NCBI GenBank assembly: GCA_946535985.1
Contig: CAMNDY010000006.1
Coordinates: 1-64,000 of the forward strand
Source of the DNA: an uncultured Treponema sp.
GTDB lineage: Bacteria; Spirochaetota; Spirochaetia; Treponematales; Treponemataceae
Direction of reading: 5' to 3'
DNA: 64,000 nt
The notes under the pieces were generated by a model that had not been told where the DNA came from, made no database searches, and worked only from the letters and a program-made list of their open reading frames with translations. Within the stretch, counting starts at the first letter, position 1. Every line of letters starts with the position of its first letter. Shown piece by piece: positions 1 to 8,761 of this stretch. The translations under genes were made by a program, and so were the position numbers.

Positions 1-2
1 AT

Positions 3-3000
3 TACCGTTCAGTTCCAAGCCGTATGGGTCTTTTGCTCGACCTTCAGGTTGCAGCCCTCCGCTCAGTTTTGTACTACGAAAAGTACATTGTAATTGATCC
101 GGGTGATACAGACCTTAAGGAAAAGCAGCTTCTTACAGAAGAAGAGTATCAGACAGCATTTGACCACTATGGTAACGCTTTTGTTGCCGACATGGGTGCC
201 GAAGCTATCAAAACAATGCTTGAACGCCTTGATCTTGATGAGCTTGCTTCTGAACTTCGCTCAAAGATGATTGAAAAGGGTGCAAAATCAGACAAGAGAT
301 TGCTCCGCCGTATAGAAATTGTAGAAAACTTCCGTGCTTCGGGTAACAAAGTTTCATGGATGATTCTGGATGTAATTCCGGTAATTCCTCCAGAGCTTAG
401 ACCAATGGTTCAGCTTGATGGTGGACGTTTTGCTACTTCTGACCTCAACGACCTTTACCGCCGCGTTATCAACCGTAACAACCGCTTAAAGAGATTGCAG
501 CAGCTTTCGGCTCCTGACATCATTATCCGTAACGAAAAGCGTATGCTCCAGGAAGCAGTTGATGCCTTGTTCGATAACACAAAGCGTAAGCGTGCAGTTA
601 AGGGTGCTTCTAACCGCCCTCTTAAGTCAATCTCTGACCTTCTTAAAGGTAAGCAGGGACGTTTCCGTTTGAACTTGCTCGGTAAACGTGTTGACTACTC
701 TGGACGTTCTGTAATTGTAGTTGGACCAGAATTAAAGCTCTGGCAGTGTGGTCTTCCTACAAAAATGGCTTTGGAATTGTTCAAGCCATTCCTTATGAAA
801 AAACTCGTCGACAAAGACGTAGTATTCAATATTAAAAAAGCAAAGATGCTTGTAGAGTCTGAGTCTCCGGAAGTATTTGCAATTCTTGATGAAGTTGTAA
901 AAGAGCATCCTGTTATGCTCAACCGTGCTCCAACTCTTCACCGTCTTGGTATTCAGGCATTTGAACCAGTACTTGTAGAAGGTAAAGCTCTTAAACTTCA
1001 CCCGCTCGCATGTAAAGCTTTCAACGCCGACTTCGATGGTGACCAGATGGCTATCCACGTACCTTTAACACAGGCTGCACAGATGGAATGCTGGACCTTG
1101 ATGCTTTCTGCCCGCAACCTTCTTGACCCTGCTAACGGTAATACAATTGTTGCACCTTCTCAGGACATGGTACTTGGTATTTACTACATGACTGCAGTTA
1201 AGCCAAATGCAAAGGGAACAGGAAAACGTTTCTCTTCTCCTGATGAAGTACGCATGGCTGCAGAACTTGGAAATATTGAATGGCAGGCACTTATTAAAGT
1301 TCCAGCTCCTAAAGATGCCTTTAACAGCAAGGTTCTTGAAGTTAAAAAAGAACCGGAAATCTTTACAAAGGGAACTAAAGACTTTAAAGAAGGCGATTTG
1401 ATTGAAACTACTGCAGGTCGTCTTGCATTCAATGAAGCAATGCCTGAAGGAATTGACTTTGTAAACCGCCAGATGTACGACAAGACTCTTAAAAAGATGA
1501 TTGAGTACGTATATCATACAAAGGGTTCATGGCTTACAATTCAGATGCACGATGCTATTAAGGATGTTGGTTACAAAAACGCTACCTTCTACGGTGCAAC
1601 ACTTTGTATGGACGATATCCTTGTTCCTGCAGAAAAAGCAAAGATGGTTGAAGAAGCAAACAAGAAGGTTGAAAAGATTGTTTACGACTACAGCCATGGA
1701 CGTACAACTGCAGACGAACGCTACAACAGCGTATGTAACATCTGGGCTCGTACAAACGACGAACTCACAAAGATAATGATGGATAACCTTGCAAAAGACA
1801 AGGACGGATTCAATACAATTTACATGATGGCTACATCTGGTGCCCGCGGTTCTCGTGGTCAGATTTCTCAGCTTGCCGCAATGCGTGGTTTGATGACTAA
1901 GCCTAATGGTGATATTATCGAACTTCCAATTAAGTCAAACTTCTACGAAGGACTTTCGGTTATTGAATACTTTATTTCAACTAACGCTTCTCGTAAGGGT
2001 CTTTCGGATACAGCTCTTAAGACAGCCGATGCCGGTTACATGACACGTCGTCTTGTTGATGTTGCTCAGGATGTAGTAATCAACGAAGAAGACTGCTGTA
2101 CTATCAACGGTATTGACTATGCTGCAATCAAGGACGGCGATGATATCAAAGTTCACTTGAAAGACAGAATTGTAGGACACTTTACAATTGAACGTGTTGT
2201 TCATCCAATTACAGGCGAACTCATCTGCGATGTAAACCAGTACATTGATGATGACATGGCACAGAAGATTGAAGAAGCCGGTGTAGAAAAGGTAAAACTC
2301 CGAACAGTACTTACCTGCGAAGCAAAGCATGGTATTTGTGTAAAGTGTTACGGAAAGAACCTTGCACGCAACAAGATTGTAGAAATTGGTGAAGCAGTTG
2401 GTATTATTGCTGCTCAGTCAATCGGTCAGCCAGGTACACAGCTTACACTTCGTACCTTCCACTCTGGTGGTACTGCCGAAATGTCTACAGAAGATAACCA
2501 CATTGTACTCAAGTTCAATGCAATCTTGAAGGATGTTCAGGGTACTCACGTTGAAACAAACAGAGGTAAAACCTGGTTGTTCACACGTAAAGGATATATG
2601 ACTGTAATCCGCATTCTTGACGAAGTAGATATCGCTAAAGACGATGTTCTTCTTGTAGAGGATGGAAAGAGCGTATTGCGCGGAAATCCTATTCTCAAGC
2701 ACAAGGATAAGGAAATTACAGCAGCTGTTACTGGTAAGGTTGTTATCATTGGTAAGAAAATGTACCTTACAAGTAAAGAGCAGAAAATTGAAATTGCCAA
2801 CGGTTCTAAGATTAACGCAAAGGCCGGAGACATCATTAAGAAGGGCGAACCAATTGGTGAATTTGAACAGTTCATTGACCCAATTATTGCCGAAAGCGAC
2901 GGTTATATCCACTTTGAAGATATCATCGTAGGTTCTACTCTTGATGAACGTGTAGATATGGATACAGGTGCTACAGAGCGCGTTATCACAGATCTTCACC

Positions 3001-4007
3001 TTGATGTTAAGCAGCCACGTATTCTTATTACCGATGAAGCCGGAAACGAAAGAGGTACATACTATCTTCCAGCCGGTGCTTCTTTGATGGTAAATGACAA
3101 ACAGAAGATTGCAGCAGGTGTTATGCTTGCTAAGATTCCTAAGGAAGCTGTTAAGTCAAACGATATTACTGGTGGTCTTCCACGTGTATCTGAATTGTTC
3201 GAAGCACGTAAACCAAAGAATCCTTGTGTACTCGCACAGATTTCTGGTACTGTTAAGTTCGCAGGTATTACAAAAGGTAAGCGCGTAATTACTATTGAAG
3301 ATGAATACAACAAGAAGTTTGAACACTTTGTTCCAATGACCAAGCGTATGATTGTACGTGATGGTGATAAGGTTGAAGCAGGTGAACAGCTTTGTGCCGG
3401 TTCTCCAAACCCACAGGAAGTTCTTGCAATTCTTGGTGAAAATGCACTTCAGAACTACCTTATGGATGAGATTCAGGCCGTTTACCGTGCTCAGGGTGTA
3501 GACATCAACGATAAGCATATTGGTATTATCGTTCGTCAGATGCTCCGCAAGGTAGAAATCGTTTCTGTAGGAGATACAAGATTTATCTTTGGTCAGCAGG
3601 TTGATAAGTATAAGTTCCACGAAGAAAATAGTCGTGTAATTGCCGAAGGTGGACAGCCAGCAATTGGTCGCCCAATGTTCCAGGGTATTACAAAGGCTTC
3701 TTTGAACGTAGACTCATTCATTTCTGCTGCATCATTCCAGGAAACAACACGCGTTCTTACAAATGCCGCTATTTCCGGTGCAACAGACGGATTGCATGGT
3801 ATTAAAGAGAACGTAGCTATTGGTCACATGATTCCGGCCGGAACAGGTATCAAGAACTACAAGGATATCAAGCTCTTTGATGAATCTGCAACAGACCTTG
3901 ATGTTCAGATGAATGAAATTCTTGAACGCCGCCGCCTCGAGGAAGAAGAAGCAGAAGCTCAGAATGTAAATGAAGATGCTTCTTTTGAACACGAAGACAG
4001 CGACTAG
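3..4007 (+). CDS. rpoC: DNA-directed RNA polymerase subunit beta' (5'-truncated by window edge)
   Basis: Largest catalytic subunit of RNA polymerase. The reading frame is already open at base 3 and reads [13 protein letters not shown], matching the beta' segment just after the N-terminal zinc finger, so the ATG at 24 is internal and the first ~100 residues lie outside the window. The catalytic Mg-binding loop [10 protein letters not shown] is near residue 335 of the visible part. The second zinc site is also visible (a Cys in EEDCC, then [13 protein letters not shown]), followed by the C-terminal [19 protein letters not shown] block. The C-terminus is acidic and Glu-rich. A canonical terminator follows, so rpoC ends its transcription unit (presumably rpoB-rpoC). 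Confidence 0.98.
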   Translation, partial: YRSVPSRMGLLLDLQVAALRSVLYYEKYIVIDPGDTDLKEKQLLTEEEYQTAFDHYGNAFVADMGAEAIKTMLERLDLDELASELRSKMIEKGAKSDKRLLRRIEIVENFRASGNKVSWMILDVIPVIPPELRPMVQLDGGRFATSDLNDLYRRVINRNNRLKRLQQLSAPDIIIRNEKRMLQEAVDALFDNTKRKRAVKGASNRPLKSISDLLKGKQGRFRLNLLGKRVDYSGRSVIVVGPELKLWQCGLPTKMALELFKPFLMKKLVDKDVVFNIKKAKMLVESESPEVFAILDEVVKEHPVMLNRAPTLHRLGIQAFEPVLVEGKALKLHPLACKAFNADFDGDQMAIHVPLTQAAQMECWTLMLSARNLLDPANGNTIVAPSQDMVLGIYYMTAVKPNAKGTGKRFSSPDEVRMAAELGNIEWQALIKVPAPKDAFNSKVLEVKKEPEIFTKGTKDFKEGDLIETTAGRLAFNEAMPEGIDFVNRQMYDKTLKKMIEYVYHTKGSWLTIQMHDAIKDVGYKNATFYGATLCMDDILVPAEKAKMVEEANKKVEKIVYDYSHGRTTADERYNSVCNIWARTNDELTKIMMDNLAKDKDGFNTIYMMATSGARGSRGQISQLAAMRGLMTKPNGDIIELPIKSNFYEGLSVIEYFISTNASRKGLSDTALKTADAGYMTRRLVDVAQDVVINEEDCCTINGIDYAAIKDGDDIKVHLKDRIVGHFTIERVVHPITGELICDVNQYIDDDMAQKIEEAGVEKVKLRTVLTCEAKHGICVKCYGKNLARNKIVEIGEAVGIIAAQSIGQPGTQLTLRTFHSGGTAEMSTEDNHIVLKFNAILKDVQGTHVETNRGKTWLFTRKGYMTVIRILDEVDIAKDDVLLVEDGKSVLRGNPILKHKDKEITAAVTGKVVIIGKKMYLTSKEQKIEIANGSKINAKAGDIIKKGEPIGEFEQFIDPIIAESDGYIHFEDIIVGSTLDERVDMDTGATERVITDLHLDVKQPRILITDEAGNERGTYYLPAGASLMVNDKQKIAAGVMLAKIPKEAVKSNDITGGLPRVSELFEARKPKNPCVLAQISGTVKFAGITKGKRVITIEDEYNKKFEHFVPMTKRMIVRDGDKVEAGEQLCAGSPNPQEVLAILGENALQNYLMDEIQAVYRAQGVDINDKHIGIIVRQMLRKVEIVSVGDTRFIFGQQVDKYKFHEENSRVIAEGGQPAIGRPMFQGITKASLNVDSFISAASFQETTRVLTNAAISGATDGLHGIKENVAIGHMIPAGTGIKNYKDIKLFDESATDLDVQMNEILERRRLEEEEAEAQNVNEDASFEHEDSD

Positions 4008-4017
4008 TCTAAACTGT

Positions 4018-4040
4018 GGTGCCTGAGCCTGTTGAGGGCT
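4018..4040 (+). repeat. Degenerate copy of dispersed repeat family R1
   Basis: The sequence GGTGCCTGAGCCTGTTGAGG matches the R1 core GGTCCCTGAGCCTGTCGAAGGG found six more times in the window, with three or four differences. It lies between the rpoC stop and its terminator. It is the most diverged copy. Confidence 0.55.
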
Positions 4041-4063
4041 TTCTGGTGCTGCAAATAATTTCG

Positions 4064-4107
4064 AAACCCCGATGATTGGATTTTCTGATTGTCGGGGTTT
4101 TTTATTT
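4064..4107 (+). terminator. Rho-independent terminator of rpoC
   Basis: Perfect 9-bp stem AAACCCCGA / TCGGGGTTT (4064-4072 with 4092-4100), 19-nt loop, and a T-rich tail running on from the right arm. It sits 57 nt after the rpoC stop. Confidence 0.9.
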
Positions 4108-4153
4108 TAAAATCGAGGATTTTTTTAGAAATGTCGCCAAGAGGATTTTTATG

Positions 4154-4170
4154 TGCTATAATATTAACTT
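4154..4170 (+). promoter_or_regulatory. Extended -10 promoter, probably leaderless
   Basis: TGCTATAAT (extended -10) ends 8 nt before the ATG at 4171, and no Shine-Dalgarno sequence is present. The transcription start would fall at or next to the A of the start codon. Confidence 0.6.
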
Positions 4171-6384
4171 ATGAAAAACAAGAACGATAAACACTCATTT
4201 CACTTTATGCAAAACGGTGGCCTCATTCAGGCCAAAATTTCTACTATTGATGATGTTTTGAATCTACGCGACTTAGATCCAAAAATGTGGACAGCTCTGG
4301 CTTGTCCGGTGCAGGGGCTGGAATTCAGCGAAGAAACCCTTTCTGTTCTGGATACAGATAAAAACGGAAGGGTTCGTCAGCCTGAGATTCTGGAAGCAGT
4401 TGATTATATAAAAAAATATTTTTCCCGCCCGGAAATTATTATGGAAAAAGGGGATTCTATCCCTCTTGATGCCATGAGCTCTGAGCCTTTTGACTGCGGG
4501 CATTCTCCTTTGGAATCTGCTAAGTCTGTCCTTGAAATCCTTGGTAAGTCAGATGCGGGCGAACTTAAGCTGGAAGATCTTGGTGTAAACGACAAGCTTT
4601 TTGCTGCCAATGTTTTTAATGGAGACGGAGTTCTCACAGCAGAGTGCGTTAGTGACGAGGCAGTTGCTGCTGTTGTAAAAGATATAATTACCTGTGGCGG
4701 CGGCTCTGATGATATAAGCGGGGCCAAGGGAATTACACGCGCCCAGAAGGAAGAGTTTTTTGCAAATGCACGTGCCCTCAAACAATGGCGGGATTCCGGT
4801 GCAAAGGATGATCCAAAGATTTTCTTTTTGAAGGATGCTACCGACGCCGCAGCCAAAAGCTTTATGGCAATTAAAGACAAGGTAAACGATTATTACCTGC
4901 GCTGTTCTCTCATCAATTTTGACGGTGACTCCAAAGAAATCATGAAGGCCAAAACCGATTCCATGTTCCTGAATGAAAACGGCGAATTGTATGATATGGA
5001 GCATCTGGCCCTTTTGCCGATTGCCCTTTGCGAAGGAGGCAAGCCTCTTCCTCTGGATGCCACTGTAAATCCTGCCTGGCGCGATGCAGTTGCAGCCTTC
5101 AAAGAAAATGTAACAAAGCCTTTGATGGGAAAAGATATTGCTTCTTTGTCCGAAACCAACTGGCGCAAAATTGAAGAACTCTTTAAGCCTTACGAGACCT
5201 GGTTTACTGCCATGCCGGAAAATGAAGTTAGCACTCTTGGACTCGACCGTATATGTGAAATTCTTGAAGGGGATTATGAAGCAAAAATTGATGAACTTCT
5301 TACTCAGGAAGAAAGCCGTCCGCCGGTTGCCCTTGCTTCTGTAGAGCTTCGCAAAATGCTTTTGCTGCGCCGCGACTTTGTAGAGCTTTTGAAAAACTTT
5401 GTTTCTTTTGAAGAGTTTTATACTCTTGGCGAAAAAGCAATTTTCCAATGCGGAACCCTCTATCTTGACGGCCGTGCCTGCGACCTTTGTGTAAAGGTTC
5501 TGGACATTGCAAAGCACGGAACCATGGCAGCCCTTTCTCAGTGCTATCTTGTTTACTGTGACTGTACTAAGCGTGGTAACACAGATAAAAAAATGCAGAT
5601 TGCAGCCCTTATTTCAAACGGAAACACAGACAATATCATCGTTGGCCGTAACGGAGTTTTCTTTGACAGGGAAGGCGGTGACTGGGATGCAACAATTGTT
5701 AAGATTGTAGAAAATCCTGTGAATATAAAGCAGGCCTTCTTTAGCCCTTACAAAAAACTCATGCGCCTTATTCAGGAAAAAATTGCCAAGGCTGCTGCGG
5801 ACAAAGAAGCCTCTATAAACAACAGACTTACTTCTGCCGTAAACGATGCCAAGGTTCCTGCTACTGCCGCCGATGCAAATGCCGCTGCTGCAAATGTTGT
5901 CCCTAAAAAAATTGATGTCGGCACAATTGCTGCCCTGAGCGTTGCCATAAGCGGAATTACAACTTTAGTCGTGGGTGTTTTTGCAAACCTCTTTAAGCTT
6001 GGCTGGAAGCTGCCTTTTGCAATAATCCTTATCCTGCTTTTGATTTCTCTGCCTTCTATGATTCTGGCATACTTAAAGCTGCGCCAGAGAAACATTGCTC
6101 CAATTCTTGATGCAAGCGGCTGGGCCATCAACGGCAACACCAAGATTTCTACAATTCTGGGAAGGTCTTTGACTCATCTGCCAAATCATCCGCCAAGAGC
6201 CTTTTTGACAGCCAAAGACCCCTTTGCCGGCAAAAAGTTCCCATGGAAGCGCGTGATTTTTGCCTTGATTCTGATTGCCCTTGTAGTGCTGGCTCTGGTA
6301 GTAATTATGCGCAACCCCGATGGCATAAGCGGCGTCTGGGAAAATATAAAAGGACTTTTCGGCAAGTTTAAGTTTAAGAAATAA
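4171..6384 (+). CDS. Membrane-anchored EF-hand protein of unknown function
   Basis: A 737-residue protein with no signal peptide. Residues 61-72 form a textbook EF-hand calcium loop (DTDKNGRVRQPE: D1, D3, N5, G6, V8, E12), and a weaker NGDG motif follows near residue 150. The long middle part is soluble and has no domain I recognise. The C-terminal ~150 residues carry about three hydrophobic segments (a pair around 590-645 and one near 700-720), preceded by an Ala-rich stretch, so the large N-terminal region is probably cytoplasmic and tethered by its tail. Similar proteins starting with NLRDLDPK-type sequence before an EF-hand occur in gut bacteria, from memory, with no known role. It is monocistronic: promoter directly upstream, convergent hairpin downstream. 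Confidence 0.75.
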   Translation: MKNKNDKHSFHFMQNGGLIQAKISTIDDVLNLRDLDPKMWTALACPVQGLEFSEETLSVLDTDKNGRVRQPEILEAVDYIKKYFSRPEIIMEKGDSIPLDAMSSEPFDCGHSPLESAKSVLEILGKSDAGELKLEDLGVNDKLFAANVFNGDGVLTAECVSDEAVAAVVKDIITCGGGSDDISGAKGITRAQKEEFFANARALKQWRDSGAKDDPKIFFLKDATDAAAKSFMAIKDKVNDYYLRCSLINFDGDSKEIMKAKTDSMFLNENGELYDMEHLALLPIALCEGGKPLPLDATVNPAWRDAVAAFKENVTKPLMGKDIASLSETNWRKIEELFKPYETWFTAMPENEVSTLGLDRICEILEGDYEAKIDELLTQEESRPPVALASVELRKMLLLRRDFVELLKNFVSFEEFYTLGEKAIFQCGTLYLDGRACDLCVKVLDIAKHGTMAALSQCYLVYCDCTKRGNTDKKMQIAALISNGNTDNIIVGRNGVFFDREGGDWDATIVKIVENPVNIKQAFFSPYKKLMRLIQEKIAKAAADKEASINNRLTSAVNDAKVPATAADANAAAANVVPKKIDVGTIAALSVAISGITTLVVGVFANLFKLGWKLPFAIILILLLISLPSMILAYLKLRQRNIAPILDASGWAINGNTKISTILGRSLTHLPNHPPRAFLTAKDPFAGKKFPWKRVIFALILIALVVLALVVIMRNPDGISGVWENIKGLFGKFKFKK

Positions 6385-6393
6385 TAAAACCGG

Positions 6394-6433
6394 CCTGATC
6401 AGGACTTTTTATAAAAGAAAAGTTTTGATCAGG
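6394..6433. terminator. Convergent hairpin between two genes
   Basis: Arms CCTGATCAGGACTTTT and AAAAGTTTTGATCAGG pair at 13 of 16 positions plus G-U pairs. T/A-rich flanks on both sides suit a bidirectional terminator. The right half lies inside the last codons of the minus-strand gene ending at 6409. Confidence 0.6.
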
Positions 6434-7188
6434 TTTTCAATATCTTTTGTGCTTAAGGGCTGTTCCAGAGTTTCCATTGATAAAATTAGGTTTTTGCCGG
6501 GAATTATGTTTTTTTGGGCATAGAGGGCCAGGCGCTTTACAAGATTTGCGGAGTATTCTGAATCATCCATTTTGCCGCAGTGCTCCCAGTAGAATTCCTG
6601 GCGGGTTCGTTTATTCAGACATAAAAAGTCGGGGTGAAAGGTGTAGCTGTTGTTTAACTTGACCGGGGCTTCATAATGATAAGGAATGCCATGAGTGTTT
6701 AAGAGGTTTGCAATAATCACCTCCGATTTTGAGCGGACATGTTCGCCTTTGGTTGTAAAAAAGTTTCCCTGGGGAAAGTCTTTGTTAGGTTCATATTTTT
6801 GTGCCTGCCATTGCTTTGCGTAAGTTAAATTGTCTACGAATGCGGGCTTTATAAGGATTTTTCTTGCGACGGGAAGTTTTTGAAAGAGGTCTGTACATTT
6901 TTGCGGGGCGTAGTGTTTTGTAAAAATTTTTAGGGCATAGATGTTACTTTTGAGAAAGGTTTCGATTTTTTTGTTGTAGTCTCTTTGGGCCAGGGCTTGT
7001 GCGATTGTCAGGTCTTTTTTACGGATGTAATGTCGTTTGCCATTTTTAATTGAGTAATACTGAAAAGTCCCGTTACTTTTTGAAAGTCTTAAGATGCCTT
7101 TTGGCGCATCTTTTGTCTGAAGTCGTATTGATTGCTCAATCTGGAGTAATAAGACCAGTTGTTTATTTGCTTTTTCTAATAATTCCAT
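6409..7188 (-). CDS. Conserved uncharacterised PD-(D/E)XK nuclease-like protein linked to a hairpin array
   Basis: 259 residues. The start is set by AAGGAG 6 nt upstream of the ATG at 7188; an in-frame ATG at 7251 lies inside the first hairpin of the array and has no ribosome site. The N-terminal half is basic (KNGKRHYIRKKDLTIAQALA, then RDYNKKIETFLK). The C-terminal half reads VRSKSEVIIANLL, YTFHPDFLCLNKRTRQEFYWEHCG, spaced as the Glu, Asp and Glu of a PD-(D/E)XK fold; the usual last Lys is not obvious, so catalysis is unproven. I recognise the family (KSE...PDF...YWEH) from Firmicutes genomes only as uncharacterised. It is the only gene that a leftward transcript crossing the array would express. 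No partner gene is adjacent. Confidence 0.75.
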   Translation of the reverse strand: MELLEKANKQLVLLLQIEQSIRLQTKDAPKGILRLSKSNGTFQYYSIKNGKRHYIRKKDLTIAQALAQRDYNKKIETFLKSNIYALKIFTKHYAPQKCTDLFQKLPVARKILIKPAFVDNLTYAKQWQAQKYEPNKDFPQGNFFTTKGEHVRSKSEVIIANLLNTHGIPYHYEAPVKLNNSYTFHPDFLCLNKRTRQEFYWEHCGKMDDSEYSANLVKRLALYAQKNIIPGKNLILSMETLEQPLSTKDIENLIKTFLL

Positions 7189-7223
7189 AGTTTTCTCCTT
7201 TTTTTTGTGTAGTTTTTTGGTGG

Positions 7224-7773
7224 TTGCGTGCGGTTTGGTTGAAGTTTCCAAAATGCACGTAAATTCTGGTGTCCACAGGGCTCCAGTTCTTCTTGATTAC
7301 GTGCGATCTAAAGAACATTCCTAAAATGCACGTAAAATCTTGTTTCCCCGGGATTCCAGCCCTCTTTGATTACGTGCATACTAAAGGACTTTCTTAAAAC
7401 ACACGTAATCTCCAGTGCCCCTCGGACATATGGTGCCTCCTGGTTACGTGCATTCTGAAGAAACTTTCCAGAATACACGTAAACTTCTGTAGCACCTGAC
7501 ACAAAGTTCTTCCTGGTTACGTGCATCCAGGACAATGTTCTAAAAACACACGTAATTCTCCAAACTCCCGGGTTTATATCTCCTTGTGTTTACGTGTGTT
7601 TTGAAGAAACTCTCCAGCATACACGTAACCTCTGGAGCTCCTGAGCTCGCAGTTCCTTTTGGTTACGTGTATTCTGGAAGAATTTCTCAAAATACACGCA
7701 ACCACAAGAGTTTCAGCTCTTGCAGCTCCTTTTGTTTACGTGTATCTCAAAGAACTTTGCCAGAATGCACGTA
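7224..7773. repeat. Array of eight 39-bp palindromes at 73-bp pitch
   Basis: Near-palindromes start at 7224, 7297, 7370, 7444, 7517, 7590, 7663 and 7736, so the intervals are 73, 73, 74, 73, 73, 73 and 73 bp. Consensus arms are TTACGTGYATTCTG and CARAATRCACGTAA around a centre like AAGAAACTTTC. The 34-35-bp linkers are more variable but share a pyrimidine-rich end before each palindrome. A 73-bp period is not a multiple of three, so the array is not coding, and short ORFs across it are artefacts. The array occupies the 5' region of the minus-strand nuclease-like gene; the nearest palindrome is 36 bp from its start codon. Confidence 0.9.
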
Positions 7774-7802
7774 CCCCCTCATAACTTCCTGCAAATAAAT
7801 TT

Positions 7803-7849
7803 TCCTCATATATAGTTAACAAAAAAATTTGCAAAAATAGGAAGTTTTT
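7803..7849 (-). promoter_or_regulatory. AT-rich promoter-like element reading into the hairpin array
   Basis: On the minus strand this reads AAAAACTTCCT, T-tract, A-tract, T-tract, then GTTAACTATATATGAGGA. It matches 35 of the first 39 positions, without gaps, of the element at 40861-40906 upstream of the Rpn-family nuclease gene. TATATA in the position of the other copy's TATAAT suggests a -10 box. Transcription from here would run through all eight hairpins into the nuclease-like gene (leader about 600 nt). Promoter activity is inferred. Confidence 0.5.
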
Positions 7850-8167
7850 CACGAAAAATTCTGAAAAAAATATAAAAATTCTCCTTTTTTCACTTCAAAA
7901 CACACATCTCCCGGTCAAAATGTCAGAGGATAATGCAAAAGAGATTTTCCAACATGATTCCATTTGAAAAAGGTTTTGCGGAGTGTGAAAATTGCGTTGA
8001 AAACTGACACGGAGTAAGAAAACAGCGCGGACAGGTTCCTCAGCTGGCTGCGATGTTTTCTTACGGGAGTGGTAGTTTTCTTTTAGTTTGTTTTGTATGG
8101 GAGCGGAACCCTTTTTTCCATAAGATGGTATGTTGTTATAAAAAGGATTTTGTATTATACTCATGCC
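7850..8167. other. Intergenic region upstream of purE with an 11-bp inverted repeat
   Basis: 318 bp without a supportable gene. It holds a perfect inverted repeat GTAAGAAAACA / TGTTTTCTTAC (8014-8024 and 8054-8064) around a 29-nt GC-richer centre, which could be an operator or RNA stem, and a TGTATTATAC -10-like box at 8151-8160 that ends 7-9 nt before purE. I could not match it to a purine riboswitch. Confidence 0.5.
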
Positions 8168-8662
8168 ATGAAGGTAGCAATATTTTTTGGTTCAAAGTCT
8201 GACAAAGACACAATGAAAAAGGCAGCCGATGTCCTTACCGAATTTGGTGTGGACTACAAGGCTTATATTATTTCTGCCCATAGAGCAGGCGTTTTGCTCA
8301 AACAGACAGTAGAGCAGGTAGAAAAAGAAGGTGCTCAGGTAATTATTGCCGGTGCTGGTCTTGCAGCTGCTCTGCCTGGTGTTATTGCAGGAATCACAAC
8401 TTTGCCTGTAATTGGTGTGCCGCTAGAATGCGTGTCTGACAAATCCAACGGCCTTGGCGGAATGGACGCCCTTCTTTCAATTGTCCAGATGCCGCCACAG
8501 ATTCCTGTTGCTACTGTAGGAATTAACAGCGCAAAAAATGCTGCTTATCTTGCATTACAGATCCTCGCTTTGCAGGATAAAGAGCTGGCATGTAAATTAA
8601 AGGATTTTAGAAAAGGATTGGCTGATGCTGCTGCTAAAGACGGCATAGACATTAAGTTTTAG
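8168..8662 (+). CDS. purE: N5-carboxyaminoimidazole ribonucleotide mutase / AIR carboxylase
   Basis: Carboxylation step of purine synthesis, leading to 4-carboxy-5-aminoimidazole ribonucleotide. 164 residues from ATG 8168 (a longer frame opens at 8093 but its extra 25 residues do not belong to the family). The opening FFGSKSDKDTMKKA and the SAHR motif holding the catalytic His are in place, and the AGAGLAAALPGVIAG glycine-rich segment follows. SAHR is the class I form, but it is followed by AG where TP is usual. A class I enzyme normally needs PurK, which is not in this window. No Shine-Dalgarno is visible; a -10-like box 9 nt upstream suggests leaderless translation. purM and purN follow. 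Confidence 0.93.
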   Translation: MKVAIFFGSKSDKDTMKKAADVLTEFGVDYKAYIISAHRAGVLLKQTVEQVEKEGAQVIIAGAGLAAALPGVIAGITTLPVIGVPLECVSDKSNGLGGMDALLSIVQMPPQIPVATVGINSAKNAAYLALQILALQDKELACKLKDFRKGLADAAAKDGIDIKF

Positions 8663-8664
8663 TT

Positions 8665-8741
8665 TTCGGGGCGTTGCGGGGTGTCCCCGCTGGAAGGGGT
8701 AGTGAGCAACGCAGTGCGAGCGAGGGGAAGGCTTTCCCCTC
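8665..8741 (-). repeat. Dispersed intergenic repeat family R2, copy 1
   Basis: GC-rich block between purE and purM. On the minus strand it contains CCCCTCGCTCGCACTGCG, then TTGCTCACTACCCCTTC. The same core recurs in the opposite orientation at 39127-39202 just after hisG. G/C-rich self-complementary ends (GGGG...CCCC) allow a stem. The purM ribosome site begins just after it. Confidence 0.8.
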
Positions 8742-8761
8742 TTTGAGTTAAGGAGATATCA

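Noticed and set aside
4549-5517. 322-codon antisense ORF
   Set aside because: Shadow of the EF-hand gene, with shadow-type composition.
7224-7773. CRISPR array
   Set aside because: Repeat length and spacing look right, but the repeats are only ~70-85% alike, are palindromic throughout, the linkers are related to each other, and there are no cas genes.
7224-7773. Integron attC array
   Set aside because: Treponema integrons exist, but the units are too short and too close to carry cassettes, and no integrase is present.
7308-7798. Short ORFs across the hairpin array on both strands
   Set aside because: The 73-bp period rotates the frame, no ribosome sites, no protein-like composition.
7850-8167. 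Purine riboswitch before purE
   Set aside because: No purine-aptamer core found, and the -10 box sits too close to the start to leave an aptamer in the leader.
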